This document shows positions 48,946 to 58,805 of a stretch of DNA of 64,000 bases, one piece after another. Made by a program: the position numbers and the translations under genes. Position 1 is the stretch's first letter. The number at the start of each line of letters is the position of its first letter. Source of the stretch: Jaapia argillacea MUCL 33604 (lineage: Eukaryota > Basidiomycota > Agaricomycetes > Jaapiales > Jaapiaceae); contig KL197717.1 in assembly GCA_000697665.1 (NCBI GenBank), positions 768,953 to 832,952 of the forward strand. The letters are read 5' to 3'. The notes beneath the pieces were generated by a model. It was not told the origin of the DNA and ran no database searches. It saw only the letters and a program-made list of their open reading frames with translations.

Positions 48946-50124
48946 CAAACGATTAGTGTTGCCGCAAAGTAAAGTGAAGTCCCTTTAAAGTGAAATTTCT
49001 GGTGACTTTGGTGTTGCCAAAGTCACTTTAAAGCGGACTTCAAAGGCTTTGGTAGACTTTGGTGTCGAAAATTACTAAACGTGGCCAGGTCTCCCACGAA
49101 GTGGCGACACGTCCGATTCACCTTCACGAGAGTCCTATGGTCGAGGGAGACCAAAGAGTAATAGATTCTAATACCAAAACTTTATACATAGCGTCTATTT
49201 CCTAAAATCCGTGAACCTGTTTGTGAAGAAAGGGGGAGGAAAGCCCCTGGCAAGTGGGAATGACAAGCTCTCCCGATGACAAGGCTGCACCACCACCTGG
49301 AGAGTCTTGCTTTCCGGCAAGCATGGGGAGGCGTTGGGGCATTGAACCACGGGTGGATAGGATTCTATGCTACGGAACTTGCAGGAGGCCAGTCAATCAT
49401 CGAGAACCAAACCAACAAAAACAAACATAGATGCAGGCTATGACTCTGAAATCCACAGCAGAGAGATATTCTGGAGCATGCTCCTGAATCCTGATGCCCA
49501 ACAGTAGCCATACTGCCAGCTGGAGGGTCATGCTCTCAATCCCCGAAGGTCCTTGAGGGGGGATGCTCAATTCTCGGCAAACCAAAGATAGGATGCCCGA
49601 ATTTGACCAGACAGTGGGAAAACAGGAACGAGAAACAGCCCATCAACACCTAGAGTTTTCAAAAATTTCAGGGACAATCGCGGTTCTCTCAACGATAGAA
49701 ATGAGCTATCCGAAATGGCTCGAGAGGGCGAGACAGTCGTTGAGCATACTCGAGCGCGGTGATCAAACGGGCCTCAAACCCGAGATGGTGAGAGTCAGTC
49801 AACGATATAGCGTGCAGTCAGAGGCAAGCAGAAGGACAATATATACATATTTCGTTTGCGTAGGCCTCAGCTTGCATTCGAAGAGGGAAGGAGTTAGCAC
49901 ATTTGTGTCAGCGTTACGCGTGAGGACGACGAGAATGGCCAAAACACGTGGTAACACTACTTTGTATGGTCAGTTACATCAGCTTGTGACGACTTTGTCA
50001 AAGGCTTTGAAGTGCACTTTGCTCCCCTTTGAAGTGTAAATTTTGTGAACAAAGTGCACTTTGAGACGCCCAAAGCAGATTGCACTTTGAAGTACTTTGG
50101 CTTTGCGGCAACACTACAAACGAT
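48946..50124. mobile_element. hAT-like non-autonomous transposon with target duplication
   Basis: The element spans 48954-50116 (1,163 bp). Its ends are perfect 16-bp terminal inverted repeats, TAGTGTTGCCGCAAAG at the left and its complement at the right. It is flanked by the 8-bp direct repeat CAAACGAT (48946-48953 and 50117-50124). An 8-bp duplication with this type of terminus is typical of the hAT superfamily. Both ends are rich in short AAAGT/ACTTT motifs in both orientations, as expected for transposase binding. The interior has a 158-codon open frame (49563-50039) with no recognised transposase motif, so it is probably non-autonomous. The homologous place in the left inverted arm (near 36560-36590) lacks it. 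Confidence 0.88.
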
Positions 50125-50487
50125 CTTTCTCGCACACCTGCAGCCGCGGCCTTCTAGTTAACTTTTCAGGCCTCCAGTGGTTTGAGAGCATCACCATATC
50201 GCCGATTTCCTTGTACCTTCTATGGTCTCTGGTTCTCTTACCATTCAGCTCTTGCCTGTTTCAAGGCGTCTAAAGTTCAAAGCGCTGCATCTTGCTCTCG
50301 ATTGCATCTGACACTAGCGAGTTACTTTGCGAGTTATTCATTTCTGTAGCCGGAATAACCTCGACCACGCAATGGCTACTCACAACTACTGCTTCAGATG
50401 CCACAAAGAAGTACGAATATAGTTTCCACCTTAGTTTCACCACAGTTTGGGTGTGGATGGTTCAAGGTGCGTTACGGTCGAGTTACT

Positions 50488-51250
50488 CTTGATGATGCGA
50501 CTCGACATCATGCACCAATCCTTACACCTTTTCCAGGCTCATCGCAGTCCAGGGACTCGTTGGCATGTCCTGTTACTGCAAACATATCCAGCTTGAAATC
50601 AACGACGGCCAAATGGTTGCGCATTCAGACACCAGACGAAGGAGCGAACCGGAATGTGTATGTTGCCACTCTGTCTATCCACGAAACCATTGCGGCAGGG
50701 GACCGAAGATGCACTTCGATCCCGAAAACGGGTGGGCATCTCTGTTTTGAGCTACAGTGCGAATTTTATGAGTGGATGTCGATACGATGCAGAAATTTAT
50801 GGGCATCGACAAAGACTTCCCGAATTTTGGCTTGAAAAGTTCTTCCAACGACGAACCGCTCGAGTGGCGACGATCTACAACTTAAGCATCATGAAAATAT
50901 ACGTCCGGGAAAGTAGTAGGGTTAAAAATATATGCCGTCGAGGCCATGGCTGCCGGTACAATGGTGATTACCGACATGATGGGATTTAGGTCGAGCAGAA
51001 CGAGGGTCGATAAACAAATGGGAGACCGATATGGCCATGAGTAGGCAAGTGGGGCAACTTACGCAATCAAGAAGTAGATCAACCTATCAAGCGGGTCACA
51101 CTTGCCTTCTGACCCATAGAGCTTCCACCGCCGGAAACGCCAAACGAATCCCGGTGAGGAGAAGGACAATGAAGTTGAATGCCATGGCATAAACGAAAGC
51201 TGCTGCGATCATTGGACCAGATGCTTGCGTGACGACACAACCCTGCATGT
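50488..51250 (-). pseudogene. Multi-TM membrane protein, copy F (3' fragment)
   Basis: Minus-strand remnant of a copy B-like gene. From 51250 it reads QGCVVTQASGPMIAAAFVYA, then MAFNFIVLLLTGIRLAF, but the FLANLITT exon is deleted (junction near 51050), and the LIFTDG segment is damaged. The NPIMSVIT, AAMAST and VVRR exons and the hydrophilic tail can be traced down to about 50488. There is no 5' half. At 51250 it is joined to the Pro/Ser-rich gene. Confidence 0.72.
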
Positions 51251-54105
51251 CTTCATGCGAAGTCCGTGAAGTAGCCGTCTGATGCGAAGTCCTCGAAGTA
51301 GGCGTACGATGCGACTCCTCCCCATAGCAGCCTTTCACCTCACTCCTACTCCTCGAATGGGAGACATGAGAAGGCGGAGGATTCTTACCAGTCGGAGGCG
51401 AAATCGAACTCGACCAAACTCCCACACTCGATTCCACCCTCGAACTAGGTCTCGATCCACCCCTATAAGTCGAGCTTCCACCCCCAAAAGTCGAACTCCC
51501 ACCACCAGAAACAGAACTCGAAAATGAGCTCGACCTCGATCTTAACCTCGTACTCCCGCTCACCCCACTAACCCCACTAATACCCAACCTAATACTCCCA
51601 CTAACCCCAGACCTAGTACTAGCCCCGTCCCTCGCCCTCCCCCCCCACACTCTCCACTAACACTCCCCCCGCTCTTAGTCCTCACAAGTTTCCTAAACTC
51701 ACTAGACCTCGATCGCGGGTGAACAGGTGGAGCAGGTGGTTTGTTTGAAAATCCTTTTTATTATCCGCTGCGGCCAAGCCGTATGTCAGATATCACATGC
51801 GACGATTACTTCTACTTGTGTCTGAGTCCCTCGTATGTCGATCCAAACAAAGGCCTGTGGTGAGCGTGAGCTACGAGGCCATGCTGAGGCATGGTGATTT
51901 GAGTGCCGAAAAGTGTGAAGCCATCCGCGACTGCCCTAAGTCCGAACATTCCCAAAACTCTTCTCGAACCGCGAGCAGGTGGTAACCAAGATGTCTTCGT
52001 CGGCGAACTCGGTCTTGACGAGGAGGAAGAAATCGATTTGCTGGGAGAACTAGGCCTTGATTTACTTGGTGAACTAGATCTCGAACTCGTAGAAGAGTAC
52101 GAAGAGTAGGAAGAATAGGATGGTCTGGCGTTTGGTTGGGAGGAAGCAAATGGTTTGGTTGGTGTCGTGTACGCCGCAATAGGCCCGCCGAAAGAGGTTT
52201 TTGTAGGCGACGTAGGATTCGCGAAAGCCGACTTTGTAGGCGAAGCAGGATTCGCGAAAGAAGACTTCGTAGGTGATGCAGGATTCGCGAAAGACGACGT
52301 AGGACCCGCAGTAGCCGTAGTCGCAAACCCCAATCGAGTAGGCGAAGTTGTATAACGCCCACCCGAAACACTCCCTTCCCCCATCCCACCCCCACCGAAA
52401 ACGACACCAATCCCTCTCATACCGGCTCCTCCATTCGGCGGACGTGCAGGCTGAGGTTTGTTCACGTTAAGCGGTACTTGTTGAGTCGCGTTCGTAGGTG
52501 CTCGCTGGGCATTGCCAGGGGCCTGCTGAGTATTGCCAGGTACTTGTTGAGCCACATTCATATATGCGTTCGCAGCGCCACGCGATTCCCAAAAGTGGAA
52601 GGAGGAATAGGCTGAGGCCCGCCCACACCCGCACCTTCAGGCCTCGAAGCCCACCCAGGCGCTTGTGCTTGTCCCGGGGGGTTGGAAGTGGGTATGGACG
52701 AAGGGGGGGTAAACCTACTCACAGGTGCGTGTGGGGTAGACCTATGCGTAGGAGCGGGCGGAGTCGATCTATTCGCAGGAGCAGGAGGAGTGGACATATT
52801 CACAGGTGCGGGAGGAGCAGTAGCCGTCCTACCCATCGAAACAGCAGGGCCGACAGGGGTCCTCCCCATTTGTTGTTTCCACAACGGTACACCCGGAGGA
52901 GTCGAATTCGTCCTCCCCATCCCCATCCCCACACCGGGCGCAGGCGAGACACCTTGTACCCTCGAAATATCAGGTGTAGGTAAAGGTCTCCCACCACCAC
53001 CAATAGTCTTACTCCTCTCAAGCGTCGATTGAGGTAGGGGAGTGGGTGGACCGGGAGTTGTTTGTGTTGATGGTAATCCAGGTCGGGTGGGGGTTTGGGT
53101 ATATCCTTGAGTGTGTCCATGCTCAGCCCTGGTCGGACTCTGCCCGTATCCAGTACCAGTTGGACTCTGACCGTATCCAGCACCAGTCGGACTCGGCGCG
53201 TATCCAGAATCAGTGGAACTCGAGCCGTACCCAACGCCGACCCCACTCAGCCCAAGACCACCCAAATCGACGGAATAACTCTTTACGGGCCAATTACCCG
53301 CATACCGACTTTGAGTTTGTGGAGGTTGCGGTTGAGTTTGTTGGAAAGATGAAGGGTGATGTGGCGAAAATGATGAAGGGTGATGTTGTGAGAAGGACGA
53401 AGGTTGAGGTTGATTCTGCAATTGTGATTGTACAGGTGAAGGAAGAGGTCTACGCGAGGGCGATACCGACCTCTCCCGTGCCGAAGCAGCGGCAGGAGAT
53501 TGTGATGAAGGAAGGAAGGAAGGACCAGGACCAGTTCGAGGAGGTGGTGGTAAAGATTCGGGTCTCGCACCAGGTGGTCGACCGGGTTGTGCAAAGAACC
53601 CGGAACTGGCAGGTGGACTGGTCCAACCTGGTGTAGGTAGGGGTCTGGTTGTAGGTTGCCGAGTGACAGGACGGCCGGGGAGGAGAGATACGGGGTAGGG
53701 TGAGGTTGGTCTGTGGACTAGTTGTGGTAGAGGTTGTGGAGAGGGAGAGGTTTGGTAATGGGGTAGTGGTGGTCGGGGCTGTTGGTAGGAAATGGATTGT
53801 GTCGGATAGGATGAAGTCGGATAGGGTTGTTGTTGTTTTTGTTGTTGAGGATAGTATTGCTGTTGCTGCTGCTGGGTGTAAGGGAGTTGTTGATACTGGC
53901 CCCGTACATAGCCCTGCTGTTGTGGATACGCCCCATGTCCCTGCTGCCTCACGAATCTGGGATCAACCTGTGCCGGAGACGCGTACCCAGCGCCAGACGT
54001 GGAGTTCTGTCGTTGCGGCTGTTGTTGGTGGACGTAATATACGGGGTGTTGGCTTTGGGATATTACATGGACGGAGGACGCAACGGGATCGGGGGAGGCG
54101 GGCAC
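51251..54105 (-). CDS. Long Pro/Ser/Gln-rich low-complexity protein
   Basis: Uncharacterised, apparently disordered protein. The main exon (54105-52558, 515 codons) begins within VISQSQHPVYYVHQQQPQRQ and holds Gln/Tyr repeats, Pro-rich linkers (RPLPTPGW, RRPLPSP), tandem GYGQSPTGT-like units and STPPAPxxR units. The next frame (52561-51812) has NKPQPARPPNGGAGMRGIGV and an 11-residue tandem repeat SFANPASPTKS. A third part has RSRSSEFRKLVRTKSGG and Ser/Gly runs, with a frame break at a poly-G run near 51640. The 54105 start is not ATG, so a true first exon may lie upstream (MLKALGDVEQQARGKQQ at about 54200). Frame changes between parts may be introns or lesions. Fungal scaffold or LIM-type adaptor N-termini look like this, but no such domain is present. 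Confidence 0.5.
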
Positions 54106-54539
54106 TTGCAGTATCGCATTGGGTGCGGTTTGGACGTTGACACGTGTTCATCTGCTGCTTGCCTCTTGCCTGCTGCTCAACGTCGCCTAACGCTTTCAAC
54201 ATCCGTCTCACTCCGTCCAATATCCACGCCGATAACCCCCTCGTCGCTCGTCGTTAGTATCGCGTATTAGGAGAAACATCGCCGTGCGTACATTTCACAA
54301 CTCATCGCAGCAACTCGTTGCTGAAACGAGTGACATGCCGCATATTGCTCTGCGGACACCATCTTGGAATTCTCCCCATATCGCGCTCTTTTATGCTGCA
54401 ATCATTGCATAGATCGCAACACCACCACGCCGTCCTCTCCCACCTGTTCAACTCTGTTAATCATTGTCCTCAAGGGTCTCTATTACCGATATTTAGCCTC
54501 TTTGTCCACTGCTGATATATCGGAAAGAGGTTCAAAGTC

Positions 54540-57512
54540 TTTATTCGACCAAGACTAGACTTGAACTCTCGTCTTTCATACATCCGCGAAAAGGTGTGAC
54601 TATCCGCGTTTCGTTCGTCAACCCATGGGTTAACTTGACTGAGCAAACAACAGAGGCCATCATGGAAATTATACGAATCGACGAGCTTGCATCCGCTCGC
54701 GCGGCCAAGATTTTGGGCAAGAGCAGCGTTGCGAATTTTGTCAAATGGGTCAACTCAGCCGACGCCCTCGCCAAAGGAGTTGACAATATATCAATACGCG
54801 AACTCAGGTGGGGCAAGAGCCCAGGCAAACCATCCCATGAGTACCTCATTATGGTCCTTGACCATGGGGCCCTTCGTGCCGAACGTGATGCTATATCCTG
54901 GAACTCCATTTTTTCACCGAACTATCGCGACAAGTGCAAAGACACCATCTTATACAAGGAAACCACAGGGGCACTCATAGGTCCTCGTGATGAGGTCCTG
55001 GCTACCCTCCGCTTTTGTCAAGGTGAGGTCTGACTCTTCCATTTGGCATTGCTGCTTTCAACTATCACCAAGAAGGCTGATTTTTATAATGTGTATACAA
55101 TCAACTGCTGGTGGTTTGCATGCTGCTTGTGGAGCAATTTGGCCAAGCTTCCTTGCCTCTCCCAGTATGAGTTTCATATGAAGGCACCCTGGATTGATGA
55201 TGGTACTATGATCATGTGGAATCCAACCAACTTTGGTTGTAGAATGGAGTTGTTGCATTCTACCAGTATTCGACGTGCCTTTGGGACTGATGGAGATGGT
55301 GCAAAGAAAGTGGTAGAGAGTTTGTGGCAACAGGTAGAGATTGCCTTCAATGGTAGTCTAAGAGTTGCAATCTTTTCACAAATGGAAAGGTTGAGTGGAG
55401 GGAAAATATGTATCCCTGGTGATCTGGCTGAGATTGGTCAAATGGAGATGTATGGTGAGACTTATGGTTACAATGTAAAATGGGGATTAATCTTTCAATA
55501 AAGAAACTACAATTGTTGTTCACAATGGTGAGATTTGAAAATTCAAGGATTTATATGACTAATTGTTCTTAGGAGGTGAATTGCAGCTTGCAATCAGTGA
55601 TAGTATTTCTCTGCTTGCACATCTCATGAAGAATGAAGAGTTTGGTGCACAGATGGCTATTGTCCAGACTATAACAACACTCACTGAGCACCGTAAGGTT
55701 TCAAAAATATGGTACTTATATGGCTAACTGTTCTCCATTCTCAACAGTTGAACTGCGAGAGACAATCAACAGCATTATTCCTCAACTTGCAGGTCTACTT
55801 GAGTGTGGGGACTTCAGTATACAGATAACTGTGGCAGAAGCTATGGTGACACTGGCTCAATACAGTAAGATTTCAAAAGTGGAGCATTTATATGACTCAT
55901 TGTTCTTGACAGCTGAACTTCAAGTGGCAATCAGTGGCAGCATTCCTCAAATCGCAGCTCTACTTAAGTGTGGGGATTTCAGAGTACAGATGACTGCTGC
56001 AAAGACTATGATAACACTGGCTCAATATAGTAAGATTTCAAAAGTAGGGCATTTACATGACTCATTATTCTCAACAGCTAAACTGCGAGAGGCAATCAAT
56101 GGTGACATTCCTCAACTGGCAAATTTGCTAGAGAATGAGAATCCCAATGTGCAAAACAGTGCAGTACAGATGATGGCAACACTTGCTCAATATTGTAAGA
56201 TTCCAGAAGTAGGGCATTTATATGACTCATTGTTCTCAACAGCTGAATTGCGAGAGGCAATCAATAGCAGCATTCCTCAACTTGCAGGTCTACTTGAGTG
56301 TTGGGACTCTAGTATACAGGTAACTATAGCAGAGACTATAGTGACACTGGCTCAATACAGTAAGATTTCAAAAGTGGAAGATTTATATAGCTCATTGTTC
56401 TTGATAGCTGAACTACAAGTGGCAGTCAGTAACACCATTCCTCAATTGGCAGGTCTACTTGAGTGTGGGGACTCCAGAGTACAAATGACTGCTGCAAAGA
56501 CTATGGTGACACTGGCTCAATATAGTAAGATTTCAAAAGTAGGGTGTTTATATAACTTATTGTTCTCACCAGCGAAACTGTGGGAGGCAATCAATGACAT
56601 CATTCCTCAATTTGCAAGTCTATTTGGGAGTGTAGACCTTAATATGCAGATGACTGCTGCAACAACTATGGCAACACTGGCTCAATATGGTAAGATTTTA
56701 AAACTATGGCATTTATATGGCTAACTGTGCTCTGTTCTCAATAGCTGAACTGCGAGAAGCAATCAATGGCATTATTCCTCAAATTGCAAAGCTATTTAAG
56801 AGTTGGAGATCTGACTTGCACATGATTGTTGGAGAGACGATAGTGACACTTGCTCAATATGGTAATATTTCACAAATATGGCATTTATATGGCTAACAGT
56901 TCTCTTATCTGGATAGTTGAACTACGAGAGGCAATCAATGACATCATCCCTCAACTATTTGAGAGTGTATATCCCAGTATGCAGATAACTGCTGCAGAGA
57001 CTATGGCAACACTTGCTCAATACAGTAATATTTTGCAAATAAAACATTTATATGACTCATTGTTCTCAACAGCTGAACTGCAAGAGGCAATCAAGAGCAA
57101 CATACCTCGACTGGCAAATATACCAGATCATAACTATCTGCAAAGAACTGCAGATACTATGGCAGAACTTGCTCAATATAGTATGTTTTCAGAAATATAC
57201 TATTTATACAATTCATTGTTCTTAACAGCTGAACTGCGAGAGGCAATCAATGGCATCATCCCTCAATTGGCAAATTTGCTAGAGAATCAAAGCCGGGATG
57301 TACAAAGAACTGCTGTAGAGACTATGGCAACACTTGCTCAATATAGTAAGGTTACAAAAATATGGCATTCATATGACTCATTGCTTTTAACAGCTGAATT
57401 GCACAAGACAATCAATGACAACATTCATCAACTGAAAAAGTTGCTAGAGGATAAGGACAGTGATGTACAGAAGGCTGCTGTAAAGACTATCTTGATACTC
57501 AGACCAACTTAG
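54540..57512 (+). CDS. Agaricomycete-specific protein with 12 ARM/HEAT-like repeats
   Basis: Two-part protein. The N-terminal domain (54596-55454; no clear ATG, an in-frame GTG at 54596) has GKSSVANFVKWVNSADALAK, GVDNISIRELRWGKSPGKPS, HEYLIMVLDHGALRAERDA and YNVYTINCWWFACCLW, a domain I know only as widespread and uncharacterised in Agaricomycetes. An in-frame TGA at 55031-55033 interrupts it. A 24-nt exon (55504-55527) follows. Then come twelve exons (55573-55692, 55748-55864, 55913-56029, 56078-56194, 56243-56359, 56408-56524, 56573-56689, 56745-56861, 56917-57024, 57073-57180, 57229-57345, 57394-57512), each one 36- to 39-residue repeat such as ELREAINSSIPQLAGLLECW, with conserved LAQYx ends. 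The introns between them are 48 or 55 nt and nearly identical. ARM-like arrays bind peptides; a partner is unknown. Confidence 0.65.
55573..57512 (+). repeat. Exon-intron tandem array, 165-bp period
   Basis: Twelve tandem units. The commonest is a 117-nt exon plus a 48-nt intron, giving a 165-bp period (donor sites at 55865, 56030, 56195, 56360, 56525). Introns begin GTAAGATTTCAAAA and end TTCTCAACAG. Some are 55 nt and contain GGCTAACTG, which puts a stop in the read-through frame, proof that they must be spliced for a long protein. Two exons (56917-57024, 57073-57180) have lost nine bases, in frame. Confidence 0.85.
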
Positions 57513-57541
57513 GCAATGAAGAAGTAGATAAACCCATTAGC
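57506..57541 (-). pseudogene. Short membrane-family fragment at palindrome centre
   Basis: On the minus strand this reads TGGGTTTATCTACTTCTTC followed by ATTGCCTAAGTTGG, close to the end of the LIFTDGLIYFLIA exon and its GTAAGTTGG donor in copies A-D (about 29 of 35 bases identical to copy B). It sits exactly where the two palindrome arms meet. Short, so moderate confidence. Confidence 0.45.
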
Positions 57542-57569
57542 CATTTAAATGTTATATTTGTGAAACCTT

Positions 57570-58650
57570 ACTATATTGAGCAAGTGTCATTATAGTCTTT
57601 ACAATTGTCATATGCACACTAAACTCTTTATTCTTTAGCAGATTTGCAAGCTGTGAAGTACCATCACAGATTGCATGCTGCAGTTCATCTCCTAGGAAAG
57701 ATTAGTTATATAAACCCTTGAATTTTAGAATCTCACCATTTTGAGCAAGTATTATAGTATCTTTATAAAAAAGATTAACCCTCATTTTACAATTTAACCA
57801 TAAATCTCACCATCAGTCATGATTTGACCAATCTCCACCAAATAGCCAGGGATATATCTGTTCCATCCATTCAATCTTTCTAATTGCAAAAAGATTGCTC
57901 CCCTTCGACTTCTTTTGAAGGCAATCTCTACCTCCTGCCACAAACTCTCTACCACTTCCTTCACACCATGTCCATCAGTCCTAAGTCCACATTGAACACT
58001 CTCTGAATGCATCAGCTGCATTCTATGACCAAAGCTGATTGGGTTCCACTTGATAATACTACCATCATCAATCCAATCTGCCTTCAAGTGAAACTTGTAT
58101 CAGGAGTGGTGTGGAAGCTTGGCCAAATTGTTCCACAAGCAGCATGCATACCACCAGCAATGCCAAATGGAAGAGCTGGACATCACCTTGACAAAAGTGG
58201 AGAGTAGCCAGGATCTCATCATGAGGGCCCATAAGTTCTTCAGGGGTTTCCTTGTATATGATGGTGTCTTTGCACTTGTCATGATAGTTTGGTGAAAAAA
58301 TGGAGTTCCAGGATATGGCATCACATTCAGCATGAAGGGCCCCATGGTCAAGGACCATAATGAGATACTCATGGGATGGTTTGCCTGGGCTCTTGCCCCA
58401 CCTGAGTTTGCATATTGACACGTTGTCGACTCCTTTGGCGAGGGCGTCGGCAGAGTAGACCCATTTGACAAAATTCGCAATGCTACTCTTGCCCAAAACA
58501 TTGGCCCTGCAAGCAGATATGAGCTCATTGATTCATATGATTTCCATGATGGCCTCTGTTGTTTCCTCAGTCAATTTAACCATGGGGTGACGAACAAAAC
58601 ATGAAATCACACCTTCTGCGAGTTGCGAATGTATCAAAGACATGAATGCA
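57570..58650 (-). pseudogene. ARM-repeat gene copy 2 (decayed, convergent)
   Basis: Inverted paralogue of the gene at 54.5-57.5 kb. It keeps GKSSIANFVKWVYSADALAK, GVDNVSICKLRWGKSPGKPS, HEYLIMVLDHGALHAECDA, the 24-nt microexon equivalent (DTIILAQN) and one ARM-like exon (DELQHAICDGTSQLANLLK). Lesions: CGA to TGA at 58533-58535; a 56-bp deletion near 58155 between GCTG direct repeats, which removes the FYNVYTINC segment and shifts the frame; no repeats beyond the first. Most single-base differences from copy 1 are at CpG. Confidence 0.75.
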
Positions 58651-58805
58651 AGTATAATCCTTGTCACTTGAAGACTTTTGATCTTGTACAAATACATCAG
58701 CAGTGCAGACAAAGGGGCTAAATATCAATAACAGGTACCTTAGAGGTCAATGAACACAGAGCTGAGGGTGGGGCTATTACGATCTATGGGATGATTGCAG
58801 CATAA

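Larger units (their letters stand above)
46070..50440 (-). repeat. Inverted duplication, right arm (split by transposon)
   Basis: Reverse-complement match to 36240-39610. It contains decayed copy E at its left end and is interrupted by the hAT-like element with its target duplication (48946-50124). Without that insertion the arm is close in length to the left arm. Confidence 0.8.
54140..57540 (+). repeat. Palindrome, left arm (ARM-repeat gene 1)
   Basis: Reverse-complement match to 57541-60395. Landmarks: 54230-54310 matches 60185-60260; 54310-54420 matches 58770-58805 plus 60112-60160 (split there by an insertion); 54596-55454 matches 58630-57811; the first ARM-like exon matches 57690-57590. 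This arm is longer because it holds eleven further ARM repeats. Confidence 0.8.

Noticed and set aside
50565-50989. Plus-strand frames resembling an enzyme-like sequence (VEAMAAGTMVITDMMGF)
   Set aside because: They are antisense to exons of the membrane family; the same peptide appears antisense to copy D at 43007-43282.
53046-53636. 196-codon plus-strand open frame
   Set aside because: Antisense shadow of the repetitive Pro/Ser/Gln-rich minus-strand exon; repeats keep both strands open.
55720-56724. Read as one 334-residue intronless repeat protein with a 55-residue period
   Set aside because: The inter-repeat part begins GTAAG and ends CAACAG at every unit, and in some units contains in-frame stops, so these are introns that happen to be 48 nt long (a multiple of three).
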